From Bolinopsis microptera (lineage: Eukaryota; Ctenophora; Tentaculata; Lobata; Bolinopsidae): DNA of 64,000 nt. The DNA lies in assembly GCF_026151205.1 (NCBI RefSeq), contig NC_087080.1, forward strand, positions 3,265,096 through 3,329,095. Reading direction: 5' to 3'. The notes below the pieces were generated by a model. It saw only the letters and a program-made list of their open reading frames with translations. It was not told the DNA's origin and searched no databases. Positions 23,071 to 34,770 of this stretch are shown in pieces. The translations under genes were made by a program, and so were the position numbers. Numbering within the stretch: position 1 is the stretch's first letter; every line of letters begins with the position of its first letter.

Positions 23071-23683
23071 GTATAGGCTAACCTTCCACATAAAGTTGGT
23101 TTCATTCCAAAATATTGATATTTGACCAATTTATGGGCCAAAAATCGATAAAATTTGGTGCGTATGCCCAAATATGGTCATATGGTTTTTGGCTCATAAC
23201 TCAGTCATTTGTTGTCCAATCTTGATGAAAATTCATATATGAGTTTAGGGGACCACTAGCTACAAGTAGAGCACCTAAAATCTGGTTTTTGGGCATGCTC
23301 AGGGTATTTGCCTAATTTGGGCCTAATTTGGACCAAATATGGGCGTGGCTGCCACGCGAGCACCGTTTGGCGGTTGGGGTCCGGGACCCCCTCAAAAGTT
23401 CGGTCACCGGTCCCTCCCCCCCCCTTAATGAATGAAATAATCGCAAAGCACTAAACGAAAATTGGTTTAAAAAACGAAAATTTTGATTACATAATTAACG
23501 AAAATTGTCCAATCGGTAAAAAATTAAAATTTTTATTACGTAATCAACGACCAAACGGCAAACATTCTCTCACATCTAACGTTCGCACGCCAATCCTTGT
23601 GCGTGGCGCTATTTTCAAGCTTCCGAGATAAGCGAGCAATAGACTATCATACCTACATACACGCTACATGAAGAGGTCTCCTC
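23071..23683. other. Spacer with dispersed repeat
   Basis: 23245-23420 is an inverted copy of 20985-21160. The rest is AT-rich with short ACGAAAATT repeats (23450-23560). No gene seen. Confidence 0.6.
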
Positions 23684-25516
23684 CTAGTCGTTGGAGTGGC
23701 CTGCATCACACACATCTCTTTTATGATGTATCATGTTCCTCCATTCCACTCGTTTTATGGCAAACTGTTTTACTGCGTCTCTGCTGATGTTATCGACACC
23801 TGTAATGTCAGCCGCATCCTCGAGTACACAGGCCATCGAGCCTTTGCGGGGTCGTCCTTTCAATCTCTTTCCATAGTTTAGTTTCCAATCCAGTAGAAAA
23901 TTGGGAAACCGTGTCTCTGGCATTCTGACAACGTGTCTGTACCACCTTAGTCTAGCCGAACCGATGAAGGTTTCAATAGACTTTATTCCAGCACGCCTGA
24001 GAACTTCTTCATTGGAGACATGGAAGAACCACTTTATCTTCAAGATTCTTCTCAGGGAGGTCAGATGGAAGACCTCGAACCGTTTCATCTGCTTCTTTGT
24101 TGTGTTCCACACTTCAGCTCCATATAACAGAATAGTAATAACAGCAGCCTTGTTGATACGGATCTTGGTGGGCGTTCTTATAGTTCTACTGTTTCATATC
24201 TTCCAAAGCTGATGGAACGCACCATTAGCACGCTGATCCTGATGTCAAGATCTCGGTCAATAGTACCATCCCCACTGATGTTGGCACCAAGATAAACAAA
24301 GTTACTGACCTGTTCAACAGGTTCTCCCTCCACTGTTAGCTTTATACTGTCTCTTTCAGTGTAAGGTCGCGGGGACGCACACTTGCTGATCGCCATGCAT
24401 TGTGTCTTTTTAGCGTTGATCTTTAACCCAGCATAAGAGGTGTGATAAGCTATAAGATCAGTGGACTCTATTGCAGCCCTTCTTCAGTATTGTCCATCAC
24501 TGCCAGATCATCAGCGTAGTCACTATCCATGGTAACTTTTTCATCTGCACCCCTCAGTTTCTTTTGCAGTACAGCACCATAACTGATTGCCTTGTGAACC
24601 TCAGCCAAAAAGATACCAAAGTTCAGACAAAAATTAAATACAGGAGGGCCCTGGATATCACCCTGTCCAGTGCCTGAATTGACAGAGAACCAATCAGACA
24701 TTTCCCCATTAACCCTGACAGCACTCATGGTTCCGTTGAAAAATGCCTGAAAGATTCTAACATATTTCTCAGGGAGTCCATAGTGTCTCATGCTTGACCA
24801 GATAAACTCTCTTCTGATGGAATTAAACGCTGCCTTAAAATCAATGAAATTAACATAAAGTGGAATGTTAAATTCAATGCAGTTATGAATAATGGTGCAG
24901 ATGGAATAAATCTGATCAATACATGAGCGGTTCCGTCTGAACCCACACTGGTTTTCCCTAAGAAGACACTCCATTCCAACATCCAGCCTCTTAAGAAGAA
25001 CCATTTGAAGAACCTTAGACGATGTTGCCCTAAGAGTTATACCCCTATTATTACTGCAGTATGAGGTGTCTCCCTTCTTTCCAATAACCACTATAACCCC
25101 TTAAGCCAATCATCAGGGATCGCCTCCTCTTCCCATACCTTTTTAAACAGTAGCTCTAGTTGGCCAACAAGTGCACTTCCGCCATACTTAAGTTGCTCAT
25201 TAGTTATCTCATCAACCCCCGCACTTTTGCAGTTCTTTCTTTAGAGCATAACTAATCTCATCTCTAGAAGGAGGTCCATCAGAACAAGTAAAGAAAGGTA
25301 ATCAAAACTCATTTAACTCGGTTGTGAGGGCACACCATCGAGGTCATCAAGGTTAGCATCAGATAGTGGAGGATTTAAGAGCTCAGTAAAGTGCCCCTTC
25401 CACCTTTCCTTCTGACTGTGCGTCGTGACCCCCATTGTCGTTGCACTTAGTGAAAGCCACGATGTAGTCGTGCACTCGTGGCGCGGGCCTACAACGTATG
25501 GCAAGCAATCAAGCAT
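23684..25516 (-). pseudogene. Degenerate LINE reverse transcriptase (RTE/L1-like)
   Basis: Reverse strand, in several frames. Order: ERWKGHFTELLN, then WLKGVIVVIGKKGD, NNRGITLRA, YVNFIDFKAAFNSI, GTGQGDIQGPP, DYADDLAVMD (RT catalytic box, 24468-25091), SNFVYLGANIS (24178-24396) and LRWYRHVVRMPE plus GRPRKG at the C-terminus (23684-24112). Frameshifts and stops separate the parts and no endonuclease domain is present, so it is a dead 5'-truncated copy. It lies in what may be an intron of the modular gene on the other strand. Confidence 0.85.
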
Positions 25517-25617
25517 GTCATACTTGAAGTAGGAGGTATACGTGGTCCTAAATGATGCAATTTTGGAAAAGTTGGTCAGCCGAATGAAACCTAAAAATTG
25601 AACCTAAAAAGGTCATA
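25517..25617. other. Short spacer
   Basis: Nothing recognised. Confidence 0.5.
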
Positions 25618-26005
25618 AGGGGTCGTTCACATATTACGTAATCAGCCGAGGGGGGAGGGGGGTTTCCAAATGCTTACGGTTGATCATGAATCATGATGAG
25701 CCGAAATCATTGTTATGATATCCGGCCAAGCACCTTCTAAACTACTTACTATATATTATAGCCGGATATTCGATCAATTTCTAAATTTTATCACATGATA
25801 GCATGATCAGGGTAGCATGAAACGTAGAGAAAAGTGTTTTCTAGGAAAAAGTCAAGGGGGGGGGGGGGGGGGGTCAGGCCATGATTAAGTAATATTGCTG
25901 TCTGGGGGGGGGGGGGGGTTGGGTCTTGATAACGGTTGATTATGGAAGGGGGGAGGGGGGTAAAAATTGCTAAAATATTGAATACGTAATATGTGAACGA
26001 CCCCT
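25618..26005. mobile_element. 388-bp MITE with GGGGTCGTTCAC termini
   Basis: Starts AGGGGTCGTTCACATATTAC and ends in the complement. Subterminal G-runs flank inner parts. Related pieces lie at 20725-20940 and 21165-21215. No ORF and no clear target duplication, so the superfamily is left open. Confidence 0.65.
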
Positions 26006-26645
26006 AAATCCTTTGGAAGCTTCGATTGGCCGACATCTGTCCGACAGCGACATCTGTCCGACTCAGAAGATAGGTTATTTGGACAATAGTTTTTGTCGGA
26101 TCCTACCGTACGATTTTCTTGAAACTTTCCATAAAGTATGGTGGTTATAGGACGAATAATCTGTGTAAGTTTAAGCGAGTTTCTATGTGCCAAATTTAAG
26201 ATATTACCTTAAACACAAAGTGGTTCCAAAGCATATATCTGGAGATACAACGATACGATTTTCTTGAAACTTTCTAGATAGTAAGATAGCTTTAAGACAA
26301 ATAATTTGTGAAAGTTTGGATAAATTTCTATATGCCAAATTTGAGATATCACTTCAAACACACGAAAATAGTGCTGTCGGACAGATGTCGTGTTATCGTC
26401 CATATCGCGTAAAATATTGACCTTATAAGGTAATCGTGACGTCGCGTTATCCATGACAGTTGGCACGAGTACTGAACAGACTGCAGTCACGTCAGGCACA
26501 GATTTTTAGTTAGGCACGGCTTTTGAAAAGACGTGCCCAGCGTGCCTGAGGAGTTGTCACGTATCCTTGGCACGCCCTCTAAACAAACTACGTGCCTATG
26601 GTCATGACTGTCTTGCCTGTTGGCATTCCGTCTGACCGCACTATG
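26006..26645. other. Non-coding with a diverged ~145-bp internal duplication
   Basis: CGATTTTCTTGAAACTTTC begins two related blocks at about 26110 and 26255, each ending in a TGCCAAATTT-type segment. No gene seen. Confidence 0.5.
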
Positions 26646-26795
26646 ACAACAGTCATGGTGACAACAGTCATGGTGACAACAGTCATGGTGACAACAGTCA
26701 TGGTGACAACAGTCATGGTGACAACAGTCATGGTGACAACAGTCATCATGGTGACAACAGTCATGGTGACAACAGCCATGGTGACAACAGTCATA
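26646..26795 (+). repeat. 15-bp minisatellite CATGGTGACAACAGT
   Basis: About ten units of CATGGTGACAACAGT, with one 18-bp variant (CATCATGG) and one GCC variant. Open frames across it on both strands are artefacts. Confidence 0.9.
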
Positions 26796-26938
26796 GTATG
26801 GTCGGGCCCTTAAATTCGGAAAATAAATTATTGGCGACATTCTTACAATTCCTTTACAATTTTGCTAGAACACCTCCATAAATTCATGATACCATTAATC
26901 ATTGCTCAGTAGTCATGAGTTAAATATACAATTAACAG

Positions 26939-27370
26939 GTTGGTTACCAGTCGAACGTGATGTGGACATAGAGTGGGATCTTGAGTCGACACCTTTAGAA
27001 ATTAAAACTAATAGTGTGCTGGGGAGTAACGATAGGGTGGTAGTGTCCTTCTACTCAGCTGGGGGAGAGTATGCAGGAGGAGTCCAGCTCTACTTCAGCT
27101 CTACTCCACTATACCATCTCGGCGGGTGTACCACATACGACCCTAACTTCCCTGTTAATCCCCCCTCTGCTACTAACAAGGTTTGGCGTATCACACTAAC
27201 CAGAACTGCAGGTGTTAGAGTAGTGATACACTGTAACGAGGTAGAGGTGCTCAACACACTGATCGTTCAATCAACGTGTATAAGGTGGAGCACGTACTGG
27301 AACAGAGACGTGGCAAAGATAACGTTCCATTCCTCCGAAACAGCATCTGATTACTACAGACCACAACCAG
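26939..27370 (+). CDS. Extracellular-module exon (phase 1-1)
   Basis: A 432-bp open exon between AACAG|GT and CCAG|GTGACT, phase 1 on both sides, coding 144 residues. Segments: GWLPVERDVDIEWDLE, NDRVVVSFYSAGG, KVWRITLTRTAGVRVVIHCN and TYWNRDVAKITFHSS. The alternating hydrophobic strands suggest a beta-sandwich. I recall similar modules next to CCP/EGF domains in invertebrate secreted proteins (FAMeT-like), but the family is not certain. Symmetric phase-1 borders are classic for shuffled extracellular domains. It can be joined in frame to the signal-peptide exon at 22564-22654 and to the CCP exon at 30582. Confidence 0.65.
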
Positions 27371-27799
27371 GTGACTAATAACAACAAGCATTGGTTTAAC
27401 TAAGTAACAATAACTTTTATTTATATAGCTACCTTGCTGATTCTCTCGTAAGCTCGTGATTACGTGTTTTCTGTCTAAATTTCAAGTGTGTTATTTAACA
27501 TATAATATAAAACATATATAGGATATGGGATACAGGATAGTTAGCATATTGTTATTTATAACTTAATAAAGTGGTCATAATTTTTATCAATTACTGTTCT
27601 CCAAATGAAATAAATAACATTCTTTCACTGAAGGCAGAGTTATAATCATATTGACAATAGCGGATTGCAAAATAGCTAACTTTAATTTTAAAATATTGCA
27701 TATTTTGTAGTACTAGTAGACATCATGGAGACAAGCCATTTCAGTGAAAATTTGGGCATGGAACTTAGGGGTTGAAAGAATTATCAATTGAAAACTGAT
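27371..27799. other. Probable intron
   Basis: AT-rich with no ORF of note. It would be the start of a ~3.2-kb intron if 26939-27370 splices to 30582. Confidence 0.5.
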
Positions 27800-27807
27800 G
27801 TTTTTAC

Positions 27808-28341
27808 GGCAAGTTTCCATAAATGAAATTTTGTTATCAGCGCTGATAATCGCTTATTGGGCGCTTTTTTCGGCGCTTTTTTCAAAAAAACAGCCGTTTA
27901 TAATCGATTTTTTAACGATTATAAGCGATTTTTTTGAAACTTTCCGTAAACCCACTTATAAGCGCTTTATAAGCGTTTTTTAGCGCTTTACAAACAGCCA
28001 AATTGTAACCCACTTATAAGCGCTTATAATCGCTTATAAATGGTTCAAAAAAGCGCCTACGAATCGCTTATCTGGCCGACCGCTTATCCACCACTTTTTA
28101 CCGCCAATCCTACTGGAAAATCGCTTTCAAATCGTTTGTGGAGACTTATGATCGCTTATTATATAAGCTCTTATAAGCGTTTTTATATTGAAAAAAGCGC
28201 TTTTTTGAATTATTACATCAATTATAGTGGATTATAAGCGATTTTTTTTGAACCGCTTGTAATCGTAAAAAAAGCGCCGAAAAAGCGCCCAATAAGCGAT
28301 TATCAGCGCTGATCATAAAATTTCATTTATGGAAACTTGCC
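27808..28341. mobile_element. 534-bp hAT-like palindromic MITE
   Basis: Begins GGCAAGTTTCCATAAATG and ends in its complement. It is flanked by the 8-bp direct repeat GTTTTTAC (27800-27807 and 28342-28349). The interior is made of recurring CGCTTATAA and AAAAGCGC motifs in both orientations. An 8-bp target duplication suggests a hAT-type transposase supplied in trans. Confidence 0.75.
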
Positions 28342-28349
28342 GTTTTTAC

Positions 28350-30581
28350 AAAATATCTTGAACATAAGCAGTAAGGTATTTTTCCAAACAAACTCAAAAC
28401 TGTTTTCGTTCAATATTTATTTTGCAGAGTTTACACAGTATGTGCATTCATAATTTGTTGATGAGGCGAATTTTTAGCGTTAACCCTTATGACTGATAAC
28501 AATTTGAATTAGTGTTGGGCTTAGAATTAAGAAGGAAAATGCGAATCAGGGTACTATTGTGCCCTGAATCGGGAACTACTGTGTCGCTTAATTGGAACTA
28601 ACCAGTGATTAAGGTACAATTGTGCCCTAAATCGGGAACTATTGTGCTTTGATACTTTGACCTGCGTGACAAAAAGGGAACAACTGTGTCTCACACGTGC
28701 AATCGCGCTCAAGGGGTCTGGTAGGTTATGCCAATTGCATATCATTTCTGATAATAACTTGTCTACTCTTGTTCCAACGTTCTGCTTGTTGATTTGATAT
28801 TTGACCTATGTCTATTGCTAGGCCTAAACAGTAATCATCATCGGTCTGGTCGTATTATAGCTCTTAGAAATGCGGAACTTATTGTGTAATTGCAAACTGT
28901 GGCTTATAATCAATTGCTCAATACAAGTGTTTCGATGTATCAGTGCAAACGGACTCTAGCAACAATAACATTCAGTATGACAAGGAATGTGAGGTACCAG
29001 AATCATTTTTGTTGATTGATGAACATTTAGAACATTTGAATATAATTTGAAACATTACAGAAATGTTGTACAAATCGCTCAAACACACACACTAGGTTTT
29101 AATTCGGTAAAATTCCATTCGAAAATTAAATGATTCTCAAAATGTAGGTGTCTAAAGAAAATGTGATACTGTGTGACAAAGTTAAGAATGTCGTAGTGAA
29201 AGAGAGTTAACTGTCAATAAATTCATGTGAGGTACTATCGAAGTTCAAAATGTTGTGATTGGTGACATGATAATGACTGATAAGAAAAAGTTTTCATGTC
29301 AACTGTGCCATAATCCATAACAGTGTGATGACTGTCAAAGTGTCGACCACTGGGTACTTGGACGAACAAGTGTACCCGAGGTGTTCTGAGAGAATAAGGG
29401 GGCAGGCTCGGGAACACGAACGCGCACTAGTCGCTAGGGCAAAAAAGTGAAATGCACAGTAAGCAAGTTAAAAAAAGGAAAATTAAAATGCCGTTTGGGC
29501 CAAATGCAGTGAGCCAGTAAGGTACGGTCGTAAGAGCATGTGGCTCTGAAGACTAAATCTGATGAGACTGATGAAGCTGATGCTGAAAATGAAGACTAAA
29601 AGAGGGGGAAGCAAAGGAGAAGGAAAGGATGCAGGGGGACAAGAAAAAAGAAAGAAGAAACAAGAGTGGAGACAAACCACCTGCTGAGGTCTGGCTAAAA
29701 TCTGAATGCAGTGAGCGGCCCGTGTAACATAATCGTCCGTGGCAGTCTACCCCGTACGCAGACTACGGTCCAAGATTTCAGGCGCCAGAATACACCTTTT
29801 GGTGCAGAGCTGGTCACGACCAGGGTCCTCTCGGGTACCCCGTCTCGGAGGTCGGGCCAATGGAGCGCTCCATTGCTGTACTAACAACCATTGTAATATC
29901 ACTAGCAACTAGCAGGAACCCGCATAACCCTAAAATGGTGTCAAGACTCGAGAGACTAAAATAATTATTACCTATTTAATTCACGTTTTTGACACCACTT
30001 GGTGGGTCAAATTTTGGGCTCTAAAATTCCTATTCCTTGGCCTATTTTGTATTTTTTCACGCTGATTTGGAGGCCATTAAAGCATTTGACCGAGTCAAAA
30101 AAGTTTCAGTTGTATATCTTGTACGGTTTTTGCGAAAAGTCGCGTTAAAGTTGATGCCGTGGTGTCAGTAAAATGGTACGGATAAACACATATCTATATA
30201 TATATATATATCTTCTCGCTTTATATATTGTAAGATAATATATTTTTTAATATCATAATTTATAATGACAAAAGCCCAATAATAAGGATTGATTTAAATT
30301 TTCCGGCAGCCTTATAATTGCCCTTCCTAACAACCGGTTCCGGTCAGGCAAAATCCGGCTAACCGGATAATGGATTGATATCCAGCAAAATCCGGTCCGG
30401 CAGCCAAAAGCCCACTCCGGTTGGTTCCTAGTTATGTTAGAGGTTGCTCGAAAGGGTTCGGGTTGGGACAGGAAAACTAAATCGTGGAAGAGAACATAAG
30501 AAACCGTCAAAATAACCCTTATAATTGTATCACACAACCCAATTAATCAGTTCAACGTGATTTAATATGACATATCGACAG
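28350..30581. other. Non-coding, probable intron with dispersed repeats
   Basis: No gene supported. 28540-28700 has short repeats around GGGAACTACTGTG and GTGCCCTAAATC. 29930-30210 is an inverted relative of 39650-39920 (ATGGTGTCAAGACTC, GTTGATGCCGTGGTGTC), followed by a TA run at 30190-30212. Confidence 0.5.
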
Positions 30582-30776
30582 TGAACTGTACGGGACTGAA
30601 GGCTGAGTGGAGAACTGCGATCAGAACAACAACACAGTTCCCAGTAGTCCCAGGAACCGTGGTGGAAGTGAATTGTGTTGAATCCAGAGCTCTCAATAAA
30701 GGGAGCAGCGAGATGACCTGCACCTCAAGAACGGAATTTATTTTCGATTTTAATGAACCCGAGTGTATAAATACAG
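30582..30776 (+). CDS. CCP/sushi domain exon (phase 1-1)
   Basis: A 195-bp open exon between CGACAG and ACAG|GTATTG, phase 1 on both sides. The 65 residues show the four-cysteine CCP pattern: NCTG, PGTVVEVNC, SSEMTC and FNEPEC. CCP modules mediate protein binding in complement-like and adhesion proteins. One domain per symmetric exon fits exon shuffling. It probably belongs to the same plus-strand gene as the exon at 26939. Confidence 0.7.
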
Positions 30777-31017
30777 GTATTGTAGAAGCGAGCATGCTAA
30801 ATGACCATAGCATCACTACAAAAGGATAACTAAACTCTTCATACAACCAGGATAGTATCATCAGAACCGACTTAAGGGGGTAAAATAATGTCGTAAGGGG
30901 AATAGTTGGTTATATCACTATAGAAAACTGTTTTAATTTAATGTTACTGTTGATGGGCTATGACCGATAGCTCAGATGATACTGCAATCTAACTTAGATA
31001 TCTAAATAAGAAAATGT

Positions 31018-31209
31018 ATGTTTGAGTTTTCCGGGTGGAAAAGTATGACAGCAGAAACCCAGTACCCAGAGGTCCCCAGAAAAGTTATCGAGGTAACCTG
31101 CGCTGAGATACTGAGATCTCGAAACAGGGAGCAGCATTTGACAAAGCAAAATAAAATGCAAAATAAATTTAAACTCAAAAATTTAACAAAGAATGCATTG
31201 TTATTATAA
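31018..31209 (+). pseudogene. Decayed second CCP exon
   Basis: TQYPEVPRKVIEVTCAEI parallels TQFPVVPGTVVEVNCVES of the preceding CCP exon. The later cysteines and the splice borders are lost and the frame becomes Lys/Asn-rich. It looks like a duplicated exon that has degraded. Confidence 0.5.
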
Positions 31210-31269
31210 CATAGTAAAACACTTTGTTTCATAAATATATTAAGTTTAGATTAAAACACTTAATACAAT

Positions 31270-32200
31270 CGTGAGATGTACGCAGAATCTAGCTCAATGT
31301 TACAACATAAACCCTTGATGATATAGTCTAGTAAATATTAGAAACTAGCCACACATCCGGTGATTTCCATTTCAAATGACAAAAACCAGAAGATCTTAAT
31401 AAGGTCCAATGATAATCTACTCCTATCTCAAGTTATTAATTAACAACCCCAGGAACGAAGACGATGCTGTATAAAATCTATAAGAATGTCGACAGAATAG
31501 AGATGAACAGGAAGAAAGAAAGAGAATATCAGCTCCAATTAATTTAAGAGAATTCAAGGTTAGTAAGAAAAATGTCCACTTAAAGTGTTTTTTACTGCAA
31601 CACTTCTATTGTGCTGAATTCCTAAAATTCAATTGCTGTTCAACACACATTATTATTATCTAAATTATTTTCAGTTTGACGGTGACCAAATTTTACATTT
31701 TGAACATGAACTGTGTTGATCAAATCACCATTTCAGAATACAGATTACAGAAACGAGCTTCATGGTAATGAATACCCTGAAAAAATACACATAACTCCAT
31801 CAGTATCACTGTGAGACACATTTGTGTTTTTTAACATTTATAAACATTATTCAATGTTAGTTGTGGAACACAACAACAAGATTGAGAATAATCGTGTGCG
31901 AGGGTAGGGACCCAGATGTCGTTTCTAACCCAAATAAACTTTAAATAACTAACCCAAATAAACTTTAAATACATAAATATGTATTTAACATTAATATATA
32001 TATAAATATATATAAATTAAATTCAAAATCTATTCAAAGATTTAACAAAGGTTTGATGTATTGCTATTATATCATATTATAACACTTTGTTTCAGACCCT
32101 TGCTCAGCGGTAACGAACCTTTCAACTGAAAAGACAAAATGTGAATCCTTTGTTGACCATTTTATGAGCTGTGAATGAGCAGTAAGTACAAGAAGCAGAG
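31270..32200 (+). repeat. Duplicated segment, copy 1 (broken receptor-tail exons)
   Basis: Homologous to 33666-34770: shared CAACCCCAGGAACGAA, AGAAACGAGCTTCAT and ACGAACCTTTCAACTG. The exon equivalent to 33832-33921 carries a stop (GCTGTATAAAATC), so this copy is non-functional. Confidence 0.7.
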
Positions 32201-32574
32201 GAATACTCTTTTCGTCGAAATCTTTCAAAAAAACTGTTCAAGCAATATTCAATAAATTTTAACATTATTGGGCTTATATTAATACTTTTCATACAAAGTT
32301 ACAACAAAGTCTTCATGTTATGTATCCTGGGTTTGGACAGGATATTACCCGCTTAAAATATTTCCATCGCGATACATAATACTCAATAAATATAATAGAT
32401 TTGTAGTGTTGTAATTAGTTTTGAACTGTTGAAGTTTATCCAGTCTTAATATATAACAACCTTAGAAAAGCAAAGTTATTTGCCTTCGTTTTTAAACCTA
32501 CTTTCAGTTTTTATCAGCAGCTATAATTACGGTACGTACCTATACTTATTACTTAATACGTAGAATCTAGTTAA

Positions 32575-33655
32575 TTTTTTTTTTTTTGGGTTGGGGCACC
32601 CACTTTACCTTCCTATCGGAAGGCTACGTCCGTCTGGTGACTAACGTCTATTGGGGTCCCTCCGGTTGTAGGTGTCACAGGGTACGGACACTTGGCATGG
32701 GCTAGTGCTCCTTACCCTCCGGAGGATAAAGCCTTAGTGAGCGACGTTTTCCCGTAGGAAAACTGTCATAATGCTCGGTCTCGGGAGAGCACCACCCATG
32801 CCTAGGTGATCTCCCGGGCGCTCTTTTAGAACAGGCTGCCCCCTGTCTTTTCTAGTGAGCAGACAGGAACCTACCGGGCATACCTGAGCAACTAGTATCT
32901 CTTGCCCAAATCTATGATTTCTTTTATTTGCGCGCGTCTTTGCGACGCGCGGTATAATGTTGACAATAGGAAGCTACCAAGCAAATTTGTGTTTTGTGAA
33001 GACCCTTTTTTTGTTTAATTTGAAATTTTGGGCCGCGTGTGACTTTTCTTTGTTTGTGTGTTCGTGTTGCTTCCGTTTACCGGAGTTTTTCTGGGTGCTA
33101 ATTATCCACTAGCTGGAAAAGGAGTAAGTGCTAGATATCCACTAGCTGGAAAAATAACTAATTGCTAGATATCCACTAGCTGGAGCGGCCCGGGGGGCGG
33201 CGTGTGAGTGAGTGAGTGAGTGGGGGTGGGTACACCTGGAGATGAGACTGGTGTGTGATCTGATCCAGTCAGTATGGTACACTGTTGCCAGCTGACTCAC
33301 CAGCAACAATGCAAGTCCAAGAAGAAAGAAGGAGAGACACTGTCCGTTATCTGGGTGAGCCACCACCGACAGTGCTCCCACTTCTGTGGGGCTGAGGGTG
33401 TTGGCTCCAAGAACCAGCCGTGAGCGAGCAGCGCCAGACCCCCTTTATGGTTAACTTGAGAATAACAGGACTATGCCTTTCTCCAGGCCAATCCGTTCAG
33501 TAACCAGCTGACCCAGCACCACCTCTGATGGAAGATGTGGTTCGGATTGGACTTCGCTAGGATTTGTCAGTTTTTCTGTAGACACTAATGCTCCCTCGAG
33601 GAAAGACATGAGCCCCGGCGAAGCTGACCAAAAACGTGGCAGGGATTCTCACCCT
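32575..33655 (-). mobile_element. Retroposed insertion with poly(A) and 10-bp target duplication
   Basis: ATCTAGTTAA occurs at 32565-32574 and again at 33656-33665. Between them lie 1081 bp that begin with a run of T on the + strand, i.e. a reverse-strand insert ending in poly(A). No RT ORF is visible. GTGAGTGAGTGAG repeats lie at 33205-33220. It is either a SINE-like element or a heavily 5'-truncated LINE 3' end. It splits the duplicated segment whose match resumes after 33665. Confidence 0.7.
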
Positions 33656-33831
33656 ATCTAGTTAATTGTAACAACATACACCCTTGATAGCTTGGTGATT
33701 TAGTCTATCAAATATCAGAAACTGACTGGAAATTCGGTGCTTCCATTTCAAATGGCAAAAGCGAGAAGATCTTTATATCGTCAATTAATAATAATCTACT
33801 CCTATCTTAGGTTATTAATAACCAACCCCAG

Positions 33832-33921
33832 GAACGAAAACGATGCTGTATACAGACTATACGAATGTTCAACAGGAAGGAAGATAGGATATCAACTTCA
33901 ACCAAATAATGAGAATTTAAG
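33832..33921 (+). CDS. Candidate 90-bp exon (phase 2-2), possible cytoplasmic tail
   Basis: Between ACCCCAG and AAG|GTTAGT, open with phase 2 on both sides. It encodes NENDAVYRLYECSTG and a polar rest. The paralogous copy at about 31453 has a stop. It may be part of the tail of the modular receptor to the left, but the phases do not connect directly to the phase-1 exons, so at least one exon would be missing between them. Confidence 0.3.
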
Positions 33922-34234
33922 GTTAGTTTTTTTTCTATTGTGCTGAATTCCAAAAATTCAATTGCTTTTTAATACACACATTGCTATTATCTAACTGATT
34001 TTCAACTTGACTGTGATAAAATTTACAGAAACGAGCTTCATAGCATTGATAAGTAATGAATACCCTGAAAAAGACACACAACTCCATCACTGTGAGACAC
34101 ATTTGTGTTTATAAACATTTATAAACATTATTCAATGTTAAATACATATTATTTATAAATATGTATTTAGCATTAAATAAAATTCAAAATCTATTCAAAG
34201 ATTTCACAAAGTTTTGATGTTTTGCTATCATATC

Positions 34235-34331
34235 ATAAATTAGAAATTAGAAATTAGAAATTAGAAATTAGAAATTAGAAATTAGAAATTAGAAATTAGA
34301 AATTAGAAATTAGAAATTAGACATTAGAAAG
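34235..34331 (+). repeat. 7-bp repeat (AAATTAG)n
   Basis: About 14 units of AAATTAG in a row. Confidence 0.9.
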
Positions 34332-34770
34332 ATCATTACAAAATTACATGAGTCAGATCCCAATCAATTAAATGAAAATTCAACCAAACAAAAAAACATA
34401 ACATAAATAAAGAAATGGTTTCAAAGTGTGCACGGAATATGGATACTAAGTCACAGCTTACTTTTAGGAAATCTTTCACGAAATAGATCATAAACAAAAT
34501 TTCTGGTCTCAAGAATGTTATCCTCATTAAATAATTTACTGAATTGACTATTTGTGAGCATGTTGTGAAGGTCTGTGCTGTTTCTTTGTCTGATCTTCTT
34601 GTAGACAGGTCATTCTTTTAAAAGCAGATGGGAGAGGACATTCTTAAAGCAGATCATATTATAATAACACTTTATTTCAGATTCTTACTCAGCGGGAACG
34701 AACCTTTCAACTGACAAAATGTGAATCCTTTGTTGACTATTTTATGAGCTGTGAGTAGTAAGGTGAGGTA

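Larger units (their letters stand above)
33666..34770 (+). repeat. Duplicated segment, copy 2
   Basis: Homologous to 31270-32200. It keeps an open, phase-2-bordered exon at 33832-33921. A third, more distant relative of the following exon occurs near 35792-35880. Confidence 0.7.

Noticed and set aside
26487-26840. His/Cys-rich and Val/Thr-rich frames over the 15-bp minisatellite
   Set aside because: Artefact of a 15-bp repeat that is open in several frames on both strands.
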